Notes: a model not told the origin generated them from the sequence alone. DNA of 51,924 nucleotides from Senegalimassilia anaerobia JC110 (GCF_000236865.1 NZ_HE611018.1:1-51924), one strand, 5' to 3'; shown: positions 40,913 to 49,436, numbered from the stretch's first letter. Made by a program: numbers and translations.

Positions 40913-41135
40913 ACTAGGGAACGCTCATAAGAGCCGGATGACGCAACCCGGTTGCGAACCAGGGTTGCGAGGAGATCGGAGATGCGCTGGGCGATAGCAG
41001 GGGCCGCTCCCCCACCGTCGGCCCGGCTGCGCAGACAGGCAGCAGCCAGCCGCACCCATGCAAGCCATGAGCACGCGACGCACCGGGGCGCCCGCAGCTC
41101 CGAGCAACGGATTCGCCGGCAGGCGAACGTCGCTT

Positions 41136-41693
41136 CTAGATCTCCATGACCTCGGCTTCCTTCTTCTTGAACACCGCGTCGACTTCGGCGACGTACTTGT
41201 CGGTGAGCTTCTGGATCTCGGCCTCGGCGCGACGCTGCTCGTCCTCGGGAAGGTTGTCTTCCTTGACGGACTTGGCGACATGGCTGTTACCGTCGCGACG
41301 GGCGTTGCGGATGGCCACGCGGGCCTCCTCGGCGTACTCCTTGCACTGCTTCACCAGCTCGCGGCGGCGATCCTCGGTGAGCGCAGGGAACGGCAGGCGG
41401 ATGACCGAGCCGTCGTTGTTCGGCGTGACGCCCAGGTCGCTTTCCATGATGGCGTGCTCGATGGCGCCCAGGACGCCCTTGTCCCAAGGCTCGATGACCA
41501 GCATGTGCGCGTCAGGCGTTTTCACGCCGGCCATCTGGTTGATGGGCGTGGGAACGCCGTAGTAGTCCACCTTGATGCGGTCGAGCACCATGGCGTTGGC
41601 GCGGCCCGTGCGAACGGTGCCGAAGGCGTTGTGCAGGCCGTTCACGGCGCGCTGCATCTTCTCCTCGGTTTCAAGCATGATCTCGTCGATCAT
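41136..41693 (-). CDS. frr: Ribosome recycling factor
   Basis: RRF splits post-termination ribosomes together with EF-G. The 185-residue length is standard. It reads through the expected segments: METEEKMQRAV-like opening, LHNAFGTVRTGRANAMVLDRIKVDYYG, VIEPWDKGVLGAIEHAI, SDLGVTPNNDGSVIRLPFPALTEDRRRELVKQCKEYAEEARVAIRNARRDGN and DLPEDE-like NLPEDEQRRAEAEIQKLTDKYV. It follows pyrH by 54 bases on the same strand, the conserved bacterial order. Confidence 0.98.
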   Translation of the reverse strand: MIDEIMLETEEKMQRAVNGLHNAFGTVRTGRANAMVLDRIKVDYYGVPTPINQMAGVKTPDAHMLVIEPWDKGVLGAIEHAIMESDLGVTPNNDGSVIRLPFPALTEDRRRELVKQCKEYAEEARVAIRNARRDGNSHVAKSVKEDNLPEDEQRRAEAEIQKLTDKYVAEVDAVFKKKEAEVMEI

Positions 41694-41747
41694 TTCGGTT
41701 CCTTTCCCTTGAGCGCCCGCCCTGCCCGGGCGACGCGGAAGACGTTA

Positions 41748-42464
41748 CTACTCTACGGTGGTGCCCACGTCCTCGCCCTTCAACGCACGGGCGATGTTGC
41801 CCTGCACCGTCAGGTCGAACACGATCATGGGGACCTTGTTGTCCATGCACAGGCTGGTGGCCGTGGAGTCCATGACGTTGAGACCCTGCGAGAGAACCTC
41901 CATGTAGCTGATGCGGTCGTAGCGCTTCGCATCGGGGTTCTTCACGGGGTCGGAATCGTAGACGCCGTCGACCTTCGTGGCCTTCATGAGCACGTCAACG
42001 TCCAGCTCGCAGGCGCGCAGCGCCGCGGTGGTGTCGGTGGTGAAGTAGGGATTGCCCGTGCCGGCGGCCAGAATGACCACGCGGCCCTTCTCCATGTGGC
42101 GGATGGCGCGGCGACGGATGTAGGGCTCGGACACTTCCTGCATGTTGATGGCGCTTTGCACGCGGCTGAAGATGCCGTGGCGCTCGAAGGCGTCCTGCAG
42201 CGCCAGCGCGTTCATGACCGTGGCCAGCATGCCGATGTAGTCCGCCTGGGCGCGGTCCATGCCATCGGTTGCACCGGAGACGCCGCGGAAGATGTTGCCG
42301 CCGCCCACCACGATGGCAAGCTGCACGCCGTCATGCACCACGTCGGCGATCTCGTCGGCCAGGGAATCGACCACCTTCGGATCGATGCCGTAGCCAAGGT
42401 CGCCTGCCAGCGCCTCGCCGGACAACTTCAGCAGCACGCGCTTATATCGGTATTCCTCGGCCAT
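41748..42464 (-). CDS. pyrH: Uridylate kinase
   Basis: PyrH phosphorylates UMP to UDP in pyrimidine metabolism. The 238-residue amino-acid-kinase-fold protein has [41 protein letters not shown], and [19 protein letters not shown], all family features. The start MAEEYRYK at 42464 follows GGGAGG by six bases; a TTG two codons earlier is less likely. A candidate -10, TAAGAT, is at 42507-42512, and the tcyP terminator lies just upstream, so pyrH probably opens the frr operon. Confidence 0.98.
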   Translation of the reverse strand: MAEEYRYKRVLLKLSGEALAGDLGYGIDPKVVDSLADEIADVVHDGVQLAIVVGGGNIFRGVSGATDGMDRAQADYIGMLATVMNALALQDAFERHGIFSRVQSAINMQEVSEPYIRRRAIRHMEKGRVVILAAGTGNPYFTTDTTAALRACELDVDVLMKATKVDGVYDSDPVKNPDAKRYDRISYMEVLSQGLNVMDSTATSLCMDNKVPMIVFDLTVQGNIARALKGEDVGTTVE

Positions 42465-42506
42465 ATGCAACCTCCCGGTTAAATCGTAAAGCGTTTAAGC
42501 TTCCCT

Positions 42507-42512
42507 ATCTTA
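42507..42512 (-). promoter_or_regulatory. Candidate -10 for pyrH-frr
   Basis: TAAGAT on the minus strand lies between the tcyP terminator and the pyrH ribosome site. No clear -35 was found. Confidence 0.35.
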
Positions 42513-42521
42513 CCTGAAAAC

Positions 42522-42553
42522 GGAAACGGCCGCCCATCGGGGCGGCCGTTTCC
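42522..42553 (-). terminator. Terminator after tcyP
   Basis: A perfect 13-bp GGAAACGGCCGCC/GGCGGCCGTTTCC stem with a six-base loop is followed by GTTTTC on the minus strand. Confidence 0.9.
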
Positions 42554-42586
42554 AGGCTTTTCACGCAAAGGACAAACGAGCAGGAC

Positions 42587-43999
42587 CTAGGCCTTCTCGA
42601 TGCCGTCGGCGTTGATGACCGCGGCGGGATCGTTGTACATATCGCGATCAAGGCCGCCGGTGAAGTTGGACGACGTGACGCCGGCCACCATGGAGTCGCT
42701 GACGTTGAGAGCGGTACGGCCCATGTCGATGAGCGGCTCGACGGAGGCCATCAGGCCCACGATCTCGATGGGCAGGCCCATGGTGCCCAGCACGATGAGG
42801 CTGGCGAAGGTGGCGCCGCCGCCCACGCCGGCAACGCCGAACGAGCTGATGACAATGACGGCGATCAGACCGATGACCCACGTGGGGTCGAACACGTTGA
42901 TGCCGACGGTAGGAGCGATGAGCGTTGCCATCATGGCCGGGTAGATACCCGCGCAGCCATTCTGGCCGATGGACATGCCGAAGCTTGCCGCGAAATTCGC
43001 CGTCGCCGGATCGACGCCGAGCGCCTTGGACTGCGTCTCGATGTTCATGGGAAGGGCGCCGGCGCTGGTACGGGACACGAACGCGAACGACAGCACGGGG
43101 AAGGCCTTCTTAAGATACGTCATAGGGTTGACGCGGTTGCCGGCCAGGATGAGCAGGTGCACCAGGAACATGGCGATGATGGCCACGTAGCTGAAGATGA
43201 TGAACTTGCCCAGGTCGAGGATGGCGGCGTAATCGCTGGTGGCCGTGACGTTGGCGATAAGGGCGAGCACGCCGTAGGGGGTAAGACCCACGACCATTTT
43301 CACGATGCACATGACGATGCCGTACAGGCTGTCGATGAGGCTGCTGAAGAACTGCGCCTGCTCGGAATCGCGGTCGCGCAGCTTCAGGTAGGCCAGGCCC
43401 ACGATGGCGGAGAAGATGACCACGGCGATGGTGGACGTGGAGCGCGTGCCGGCAAGGTCGGCGAACACGTTGACGGGGATCATGGACAGGATGGTCTGCG
43501 GGATGGTGGTATCGGCGACCTTGTCCTGACGCGTCTGCAGGGCGTCGAGTTTGGTTGCGTCGACGCTGCCCTGCGTGAAGTCTGCCCCGGCCAGGCCCGA
43601 CAAGGCGATGGTCGCCCAGCCGAACAGCGCCGCGATGGCCACCGTGATCAAAAGGACGGCGAGCACCGATCCGCCGATCTTGCCCAGGTTGTCAACGGCC
43701 TTCGTGCGCGTGAACGCGCCGACGATGGCCACGAACACGAGCGGCATGACCAGCATGCGCAAAAGGTCGATGTAGCCGGTTCCCACCAGCGACATCCAGT
43801 CAAGCGCGGTGGTGGCGGCTTCGCTGCCGCGGCCCAGCGCCAACTGGATGCCCGCGCCCAGCACGATACCCAGCCCCAAGGCCGTGAACACGCGGAACGT
43901 GAAGCTTTTATCCTTCGCCTTCAGATAACGCAGCACCGCGATGAGCGCCGCGAAGATGACCAGCACGGCGAGCACCGGCCCCAATACGTCAAACGACAT
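42587..43999 (-). CDS. tcyP: Sodium/L-cystine symporter, TcyP type
   Basis: This 470-residue member of the dicarboxylate/amino acid:cation symporter family closely parallels Bacillus TcyP, which imports L-cystine: FTFRVFTALGLGIVLGAGIQ, LLRMLVMPLVFVAIVGAFTR, FAFVSRTSAGALPMNIE (hairpin region), NFAASFGMSIGQNGCAGIYPAMMA, and SVEPLIDMGRTALNVSDSMVAG with the conserved ligand-binding Asp/Arg. About eight membrane helices plus two reentrant hairpins are expected. The start MSFDVLGPVLA follows GGGAGA. Its promoter and a very strong leader hairpin lie upstream. Cystine supply would also serve the gshA product. Confidence 0.93.
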   Translation of the reverse strand: MSFDVLGPVLAVLVIFAALIAVLRYLKAKDKSFTFRVFTALGLGIVLGAGIQLALGRGSEAATTALDWMSLVGTGYIDLLRMLVMPLVFVAIVGAFTRTKAVDNLGKIGGSVLAVLLITVAIAALFGWATIALSGLAGADFTQGSVDATKLDALQTRQDKVADTTIPQTILSMIPVNVFADLAGTRSTSTIAVVIFSAIVGLAYLKLRDRDSEQAQFFSSLIDSLYGIVMCIVKMVVGLTPYGVLALIANVTATSDYAAILDLGKFIIFSYVAIIAMFLVHLLILAGNRVNPMTYLKKAFPVLSFAFVSRTSAGALPMNIETQSKALGVDPATANFAASFGMSIGQNGCAGIYPAMMATLIAPTVGINVFDPTWVIGLIAVIVISSFGVAGVGGGATFASLIVLGTMGLPIEIVGLMASVEPLIDMGRTALNVSDSMVAGVTSSNFTGGLDRDMYNDPAAVINADGIEKA

Positions 44000-44032
44000 G
44001 TCTCTCGTCTCCCTTTTCCGTTTCGAAGCGAT

Positions 44033-44089
44033 GCGACGGGCGGGCGAGCCACCGGGAAACGCACCCGGGAGCACTCGCCCGCCCGTCGC
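44033..44089 (-). promoter_or_regulatory. Long hairpin in the tcyP leader
   Basis: A perfect 16-bp stem (44033-44048 with 44074-44089), capped by an inner CCGGG/CCCGG stem, lies between the promoter and the ribosome site. It occupies half of the roughly 110-base leader. No U-run follows, so it is not a simple terminator. I could not match it to SAM, T-box or other named riboswitch cores. Confidence 0.6.
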
Positions 44090-44114
44090 AGCTCCTGCTT
44101 ACAGCGTGTCGTTA

Positions 44115-44144
44115 ATTATGCGCCTACTTTACCTAGTAGTGCAA
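44115..44144 (-). promoter_or_regulatory. tcyP promoter
   Basis: On the minus strand TTGCAC (44139-44144) and CATAAT (44115-44120) are separated by 18 bp, predicting transcription from about 44108. Short TAGTA and TACTA arms flank the -35 and could be an operator. Confidence 0.55.
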
Positions 44145-44284
44145 TGGGCTTACTACGATATTTTCAGGCAGCCGGCTATCGGTCAAACCGCATGCGGAGC
44201 GACCCGTCCAATGGAAGGCAGCGGATTCGCCTGCCCGCTCATGAATGGTAACCGGCCACGACGGGTGCAAATGTCCGAAAAAAT

Positions 44285-44314
44285 GGGAACGGCCCCAAAA
44301 CAGGGGCCGTTCCC
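44285..44314 (-). terminator. Distal terminator after htrA
   Basis: A perfect 12-bp GGGAACGGCCCC/GGGGCCGTTCCC stem with a six-base loop is followed on the minus strand by A and six T. It is the third of three tandem hairpins beyond htrA. Confidence 0.9.
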
Positions 44315-44350
44315 GCGGGAAAAGGGAAAAGGAAAGGAAAAGGGGCTTTC

Positions 44351-44417
44351 GGCCCCACGCGAGGCGCGCGGATCGCTCGCCTCGCGTGGGGCCGCTCGGC
44401 ATTTGCCCGAGCGGCCC
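44351..44417 (-). terminator. Two overlapping hairpins directly after htrA
   Basis: The first (44389-44417) is an 11-bp GGGCCGCTCGG stem and the second (44351-44393) a perfect 16-bp GGCCCCACGCGAGGCG stem. They share five bases, so only one can be complete at a time. The second is followed by CCCCTTTTCCTTTTCC on the minus strand, part of a 30-base pyrimidine tract (44314-44345). Confidence 0.8.
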
Positions 44418-44433
44418 GTCAACACCGTAGCTG

Positions 44434-45858
44434 CTAAGCCGCGTCGCTCTTGCTAGAGGACCCGCTGTTGTTCAGCAGGCGATTGAGCATCTCGCTGGAG
44501 CTGCTACCGGAGTTTTGCTGCGTGGCCGCGGATTGGGACGATTCGTCGGAGCCCAGCGTGACCTCGATCTGCTTCGTTTCGCCATCTCGGTTGACCTCCA
44601 GCGTGACCTTGTCGCCGGGGTTCTTCGAACGCACGTCGAGCATCAGATCGCTTGCGGAATCAACGGAGTTGCCATCGAACTTCGTAACGATGTCGCCTTC
44701 CTCAAGACCGGCCTCGGCAGCCCCAGAGCCGCTGTTGACGGCGGAGATGTAGGCGCCGCTATCGACCTTCAGGCCATAGCGCTTCGCGTTCTGGGAGTTG
44801 ACTGTGGAAAGGGACACGCCCAGCTGCGCGTGCGTGGGAGTTTTGCCCTCAATGATCTGCTGCGCGATGTTGACCGCGTAGTTCACCGGGATGGCGAAGC
44901 CGACGCCCGAGTAGTTGCCGGAATACGAGGTGATCAGCGTGTTGATGCCGATGAGCTTGCCGTTGGAATCCACCAGCGCGCCGCCGGAGTTGCCCGGGTT
45001 GATGGCCGCATCGGTCTGGATCATGTTCGGGTAGATGGTGTAGCCGCTCGACTGGGAAGACGACCCGCCGTAACTGTACCCATAGCCGTCGCTGCCGCTG
45101 CTTTCGGAGTTGCTCATGATCTGCGAACGGCTGGTGGCCGACACGATGCCGGTTGCCACGGACTGCTCAAGGCCGAACGGGCTGCCGATGGACATGACCC
45201 ATTCGCCGATAGTCAGATTGTCGGAATCGCCGATCTCGACGGGGGTCAGGCCGCTGGCATTGCGCAGCTTGATGACGGCGATGTCGCTGGACTCGTCGGT
45301 ACCTACTACGTCGGCGTCATACTCCTCGCCACCCACGGTGACCTTCAAGGCATCGGCGCCTGCGACCACGTGGTTGTTCGTGATGATGTAGCCGTCCTCG
45401 GAAAGCACCACGCCGCTGCCCAGGGAGCTTTCGGTGAGCGTTCCCGAGCTGGACGTGCTGCGGCCGAACATGTCGGTGGAGGCTTGCGCCGTGTACACGT
45501 CAATGGCGGCCACGGAGGGCAGGCACTTCTGCGCCACGGCCTCGGGAAGCGTGTCGTCGGTGGACTGGGCCTGGATCTCGGTGTTCGTGGACGCGCCCAG
45601 CGTAACGTTGCCGCCGGAGGGGGTCCCCGTCACATTCTGATAGACGGTGAAGCCGCCGAACGCGATAACGCAGGCAAGCGCCGCACCGGCGAACGCAGTG
45701 CCGAACGTGCGGCCGGAAGAGGTTTTGCGGGGGTCCTGGGCATCGACCACCGGCTGCGTATAAGAATGCTGATAGCCGGGCTGCTGGTAGCCCTGCGCAG
45801 GCGGGATCGGCTGCCCAGGCTGGCCGTAGCCGTTTTGGTTGTTGAACTGATCGGTCAT
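44434..45858 (-). CDS. HtrA/DegP-type membrane-anchored serine protease with PDZ domain
   Basis: This 474-residue envelope protease/chaperone degrades misfolded exported proteins. A cytosolic Gln/Pro/Gly/Tyr-rich N-terminus (residues 1-50) precedes one membrane helix (about 52-73) and a linker. The trypsin-like domain has His163 (TNNHVV), Asp192 (SSDIAVIKL) and Ser291 (NPGNSGG). About 27 Ser/Gly/Tyr-rich residues (SNSESSGSDGYGYSYGGSSS) are inserted before the MIQTDAAINPG segment, in a loop that is shorter in most relatives. A single PDZ domain (about 340-430) and a Ser-rich tail follow. AAGGAG lies before the ATG. A leader hairpin and a dyad upstream may regulate it. Confidence 0.95.
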   Translation of the reverse strand: MTDQFNNQNGYGQPGQPIPPAQGYQQPGYQHSYTQPVVDAQDPRKTSSGRTFGTAFAGAALACVIAFGGFTVYQNVTGTPSGGNVTLGASTNTEIQAQSTDDTLPEAVAQKCLPSVAAIDVYTAQASTDMFGRSTSSSGTLTESSLGSGVVLSEDGYIITNNHVVAGADALKVTVGGEEYDADVVGTDESSDIAVIKLRNASGLTPVEIGDSDNLTIGEWVMSIGSPFGLEQSVATGIVSATSRSQIMSNSESSGSDGYGYSYGGSSSQSSGYTIYPNMIQTDAAINPGNSGGALVDSNGKLIGINTLITSYSGNYSGVGFAIPVNYAVNIAQQIIEGKTPTHAQLGVSLSTVNSQNAKRYGLKVDSGAYISAVNSGSGAAEAGLEEGDIVTKFDGNSVDSASDLMLDVRSKNPGDKVTLEVNRDGETKQIEVTLGSDESSQSAATQQNSGSSSSEMLNRLLNNSGSSSKSDAA

Positions 45859-45881
45859 GGCAGGCTCCTTGCTATCGGAGG

Positions 45882-45904
45882 CGCAGGGCCCTTATCGCCC
45901 TGCG
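45882..45904 (-). other. htrA leader hairpin
   Basis: An eight-bp CGCAGGGC/GCCCTGCG stem with a seven-base loop lies 24 bases before the htrA start, upstream of its AAGGAG. On the plus strand it is followed by TTTTGTTT, so it could also stop antisense transcription coming from the left. Confidence 0.5.
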
Positions 45905-45987
45905 TTTTGTTTGACAGGGCAACCTTACCACGCCGCAGCCCACCACGACGGCGCTTGCACCGTTTCGTCACCCGCATGTCACTGAAT

Positions 45988-46003
45988 TACACCCTTTGGT
46001 GTA
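45988..46003. promoter_or_regulatory. Perfect dyad upstream of htrA
   Basis: TACACC-CTTT-GGTGTA is a perfect 6-4-6 inverted repeat about 130 bases upstream of htrA, next to GTGTAAT, which could be part of a promoter. Its form suits a dimeric repressor or activator. The binding protein is unknown. Confidence 0.4.
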
Positions 46004-46025
46004 CGGTTTGCGACCCGCAAAACGC

Positions 46026-46051
46026 CTAAGGGCCGCATCGGCGGCCCTTAG
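46026..46051 (-). terminator. Terminator after the ybaK-like gene
   Basis: A perfect 11-bp CTAAGGGCCGC stem with a tetraloop is followed on the minus strand by GCGTTTTGC. It lies about 170 bases beyond the stop codon. The stretch 46052-46222 shows no gene. Confidence 0.75.
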
Positions 46052-46222
46052 CTGAAAACAAGCTGAAAAAACGCGCCCGAAAAAGCAGCGGTAAGCGTCC
46101 GGGGCCGGCGCCGCCCGAAACGCAGCCAGGGGCAGGACCGACAGCTCCAGAGAGAAACAACCGGGAAACGCATCCTCGCCTGTTTCACCCACGGGGCGCA
46201 ACGTTACCGCAACCGTGATAGG

Positions 46223-46732
46223 CTACGCCTTGGGACGCTCCATGGGAACGAAGCGATACGGCGTGCCGTGCGCATCGAACAAGGCCAGCACATCGGCAAG
46301 CGGCACATGCAACGTTGCCGTGTTCTCGTTGGGATGGATGCCCAGCCCCTTATAACCGCGCAGCTCCTCGTCGAGCACCACCTGCACGCGACGCTCGTCA
46401 TCATTGAGCACGCCCAACGGCGACACGGCGCCGGCGCGCAACCCAAGGATGGCCTCGAGGTCGTCGCCGGAGGCGAAGCGCAGCGGACGGCTTTCCAGCG
46501 TCGCACGCAGCGCCTTCAGATTCGCCGGCTTATCCTCTGGCATCACTACCAAATAATAGGCTCGCTTCTTGTCGTCGCGCAGGAACAGGTTCTTCACCAC
46601 TTCCGCAGCGAACGGCAGGTCGAGCTGCTCCATCCCCTCCATGGTGAACACGGGTTCGTGCTCGACTTTCTGATAGGAAACCCCCTGCTCATCGAGGTAT
46701 TGCAGCACCTCGTCCTTTCCCATAGCCACCAT
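46223..46732 (-). CDS. YbaK/PrdX-type aminoacyl-tRNA deacylase
   Basis: The 169-residue protein belongs to the prolyl-tRNA-synthetase-associated editing family, which hydrolyses mischarged tRNA-Pro (alanyl or cysteinyl). Typical segments are EHEPVFTMEGME, KNLFLRDDKKRAYYLVVMPEDKPANLKAL, FASGDDLEAILGLRAGAVSPLGVLND and HPNENTATLHVPLADVLALF. The HPNxNTAT ending fits the PrdX/ProXp-ala branch better than YbaK proper. The start MVAMGKDEV at 46732 follows AAAGGGG. It stands alone, divergent from the macrodomain gene. The full-length proS in this window already carries its own editing insertion, so this is probably a second check. Confidence 0.9.
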   Translation of the reverse strand: MVAMGKDEVLQYLDEQGVSYQKVEHEPVFTMEGMEQLDLPFAAEVVKNLFLRDDKKRAYYLVVMPEDKPANLKALRATLESRPLRFASGDDLEAILGLRAGAVSPLGVLNDDERRVQVVLDEELRGYKGLGIHPNENTATLHVPLADVLALFDAHGTPYRFVPMERPKA

Positions 46733-46939
46733 AACGGACCCCTTTCGCGCCATCCCCTTTACGAACCGCACCCACACCGAAAACGCCGATGCGCCGGCAC
46801 GAGCACGCGGTATCTCGAACCTTGCGCTATTCTATCCAGCAAGAATCGATATGCCCAGACGGCGGACGGCGAGGCGCCCAGGCGCGCCGCCAACGGCCGC
46901 CTGGCAAAACGGCAACGCGGGCAAGGAGATGCGAACCCC

Positions 46940-47782
46940 ATGATGCAATTGGTAAAGGATATGGCCTTCCTGGTAAATCATCTGATGGACGAACGGGGCG
47001 CGGGGAGCAAGCATGTTGAGCCGCAAGAGGACCCGCGCTGGTTCATGGAGCAGTGGGAGCAGTTCCGCGCGCTGGTGAACACGCGCGAGCCGAAGCCTGC
47101 TTCGCCGGAGTTCCTGAAGGTGCAGGACCGCGTGCTCCAGCTTATGGTTGCCGAACCGGGCATCACCGAAGCCGATGAGCTTGCGCGCATCGACTCCGAC
47201 CCGCGTCTGAGCATCTGGCGCGGGGACATCACCGCCCTGCGCTGCGACGTCATCGTCAACGCCGCGAACAGCGCGCTTCTAGGCTGCTGGATCCCCGGGC
47301 ATCTGTGCATCGACAACGCCATCCACACCTTCGCCGGCGTGCAGCTGCGCCTGAAGTGCGCGCAGATCATGCGAGAGCAAGGCTACGAGGAGCCCGTCGG
47401 CCGTGCGAAGGTCACGCCCGCCTATAACCTCCCTTCGCATAACATCATCCACACGGTCGGCCCCATGACGAAAGGAAAACCGACGCTTGAACAGCGCAAA
47501 CAGCTGACGCAATGCTATATCAGCTGTCTGGATGCGGCATGTGCGGCGAAGGCGAAGTCGGTGGCGTTCTGCTGCATCTCCACCGGCGTGTTCGGATTCC
47601 CGCAGCAAGAGGGCGCACAGATCGCCGTGCAAGCGGTGAAGGCATGGCTGGACTCCCGCGCCGCCGACGAGCCCGGCGCCGACATGCACGTCATCTTCGA
47701 CGTGTACACCGAGCAGGACGAGAACCTCTACCGCGCGATCCTCGGCAAAGACGAGAAGCCCGCGAACGACGCGGAGGAGTAG
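46940..47782 (+). CDS. Zinc-type macrodomain ADP-ribosyl hydrolase
   Basis: This protein of about 280 residues would remove ADP-ribose from proteins. After a helical N-terminal region (about residues 1-80) the macrodomain begins at LSIWRGDITALRCDVIVNAANSALLGC. The segment GCWIPGHLCIDNAIHTFAGVQLRLKC supplies the Cys/His/Cys residues expected of the zinc-containing macrodomains linked to SirTM sirtuins. GRAKVTPAYNLPSHNIIHTVGP and CCISTGVFGFPQ complete the ADP-ribose pocket. Usual partners (SirTM, lipoate ligase, GcvH-like carrier) are not adjacent, so it acts alone or with genes elsewhere. I chose the ATG at 46940 after AAGGAG; the open frame continues far upstream but overlaps the divergent gene. 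Confidence 0.9.
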   Translation: MMQLVKDMAFLVNHLMDERGAGSKHVEPQEDPRWFMEQWEQFRALVNTREPKPASPEFLKVQDRVLQLMVAEPGITEADELARIDSDPRLSIWRGDITALRCDVIVNAANSALLGCWIPGHLCIDNAIHTFAGVQLRLKCAQIMREQGYEEPVGRAKVTPAYNLPSHNIIHTVGPMTKGKPTLEQRKQLTQCYISCLDAACAAKAKSVAFCCISTGVFGFPQQEGAQIAVQAVKAWLDSRAADEPGADMHVIFDVYTEQDENLYRAILGKDEKPANDAEE

Positions 47783-47823
47783 CCCCCTCCGCCATCGCCT
47801 TACACGCCCCGCGAAGCAACAGG

Positions 47824-48591
47824 CTATAGCAGCACGTTCAACGCAACAGCCGCCGCCGCGATCGTAGCGGCCGCGACAAGCGCCGCGAAGTCGATGCCTG
47901 CGAACGGGTACTCCTTGAAGCCGCTTTCCCGAGTGCGCAGGTTGAAGCCTCGCACCTCGGCGGCGATGGCGGCGCTGTTGGTCTTGCGCACCGACGACAC
48001 CAGCAGCGGGACGCACAACGGCATCATCAGGCGGATCTTCTTCAAGAAGCCGCCGTCGAACTCCACACCGCGGGCGGTCTGAGCCTCCATGATGCCCGCC
48101 ATATCGTTCATGAACACGGGGATGAAATGCACGGTGGACATGAACGTGAACGCATACTTATATGATACGTGGAGCACCTTGACCAACGCATTCGCCATAT
48201 CGGTGAGCTTGGTTACGTAGAACACCAGGAACAGCGGCACCGCGCACGCCACCAGCCGCACCACGATGAGCACGGCCGCGGCCACGCTCTCCGTGCCGAT
48301 GTAACCCCACGGCAGTTGTGCCAGCACATCGCCTTGCGGTGTGAACAGCAGCGCGATCAGCGCCAAAACCAGGGAGAACAGCGCCACGGCCTTCGCCAGA
48401 CCCAACGTTTGCGAAACCATCTTGCACTGCACGGCGAGCACTGCGTCAAGCACGATCACAAGCGCCAGCAACGCAAGGTTGCTGGTAGCGAAACAGGCGA
48501 TCACCAGCAGAAATGCCGCCGCCAGTTTCGCTACCGGGTTCATGCGGTGCAGCAAGCTGTCGCCCGGCACGTATTCCAGGAAGCCCTTCAT
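47824..48591 (-). CDS. ecfT: ECF transporter transmembrane coupling subunit EcfT
   Basis: This 255-residue membrane subunit couples the two ATPases to the substrate-binding S component. It has about five to six hydrophobic helices. The two cytosolic coupling motifs are at 173-175 (QTARGVEF) and 213-215 (AEVRGFNL); the second has Val in place of the usual Ala of ARG. The start MKGFLEYVPGDSLLHRMNP, typical of EcfT, overlaps the stop codon of the preceding ATPase gene by four bases. It is the last gene of the T-box-controlled cassette, convergent with the macrodomain gene. Confidence 0.93.
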   Translation of the reverse strand: MKGFLEYVPGDSLLHRMNPVAKLAAAFLLVIACFATSNLALLALVIVLDAVLAVQCKMVSQTLGLAKAVALFSLVLALIALLFTPQGDVLAQLPWGYIGTESVAAAVLIVVRLVACAVPLFLVFYVTKLTDMANALVKVLHVSYKYAFTFMSTVHFIPVFMNDMAGIMEAQTARGVEFDGGFLKKIRLMMPLCVPLLVSSVRKTNSAAIAAEVRGFNLRTRESGFKEYPFAGIDFAALVAAATIAAAAVALNVLL

Positions 48592-49436
48592 CGCACACCC
48601 GTCCTTTCGCAAGCGCCCGCCGCAGCGGCAAGCGCATCGGTCATCTCATCAAGCGTATCAGCCAGCGCCACCGGCGATGCCGCCGCCACAGCGCCGTCCT
48701 CGACCAAGCGCAGCGACACGTCCACCACCTGCGGCGGCAGCAGATGCGTGCGCGCCAGCACGTCGCGGTCGCGCAGCACGGCGAAGGTTTCGCCATCGGC
48801 GACCACCTGACCTGCGGTCATAGCGATCACCCGCTTTGCGTAGTCGGCCACCACCTCCATGTCATGGCACACCATGATCACCGTGGTGCCGCGGGCGTTC
48901 AGCTCGGCGATGACGTCCATCACCTTGGCGCACTCGCGGAAATCAAGGCCGGTGGTCGGCTCGTCGAGCACCACCACGGGCGGCTCCATCACGATGATCG
49001 ACGCCAGCGCCAGCAGCTGGCGCGTGCCGCGGTTGAGCAGGAACGGCTCGGCGTCGCCGTCGAACCCGAACCGCTCGATCATCGCATCCACCTTCGCCTC
49101 GGCCTCGGCATCTGCGCGCCCTTGCGCGCGGAAGCCGAACAGCAGCTCCTCGCGCACGGTGGAGCAGCAGATCTGGCGATCGGGGTTTTGAAACAGGAAG
49201 CCCACCTTCGCGGCAAGCTGGCTGGTGCGCAGCTGCGTGGTGGGCACGCCATCGATGAGGACCTGGCCCGACGACGGCTTCAACAAGCCGTTGACCAGGC
49301 GCATTGTCGTGGATTTGCCCGCACCGTTCGTACCCACGAACGCGACGAAATCGCCGTCGGGGATACGGAAGCTCACATCGCGCAAGATCGGCAGCTCGCC
49401 ATCGTATGATGCGCTCACGTTCTCGAACTCGATCAT
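48588..49436 (-). CDS. ecfA2: ECF transporter ATPase with degenerate signature motif
   Basis: The second ATP-binding subunit of the cassette has 282 residues. It has Walker A GTNGAGKST (35-43), a family-typical Q-loop FQNPDRQICCSTVREE (83-97), Walker B VVVLDEP (154-160) and the switch His in VCHDM. The ABC signature expected as LSGGQ reads LLNRGTRQ (133-140), lacking both central glycines of SGG in their usual order. The partner subunit has a normal LSGGQ. The C-terminal 60 residues are Ala-rich and acidic. Its ATG overlaps the end of ecfA1 by four bases and its stop overlaps ecfT. Confidence 0.93.
   Translation of the reverse strand: MIEFENVSASYDGELPILRDVSFRIPDGDFVAFVGTNGAGKSTTMRLVNGLLKPSSGQVLIDGVPTTQLRTSQLAAKVGFLFQNPDRQICCSTVREELLFGFRAQGRADAEAEAKVDAMIERFGFDGDAEPFLLNRGTRQLLALASIIVMEPPVVVLDEPTTGLDFRECAKVMDVIAELNARGTTVIMVCHDMEVVADYAKRVIAMTAGQVVADGETFAVLRDRDVLARTHLLPPQVVDVSLRLVEDGAVAAASPVALADTLDEMTDALAAAAGACERTGVR

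Noticed and set aside
46268-46939. N-terminal extension of the macrodomain gene
   Set aside because: The frame is open but lies antisense to the deacylase gene. A proper AAGGAG and ATG occur at 46923-46942.
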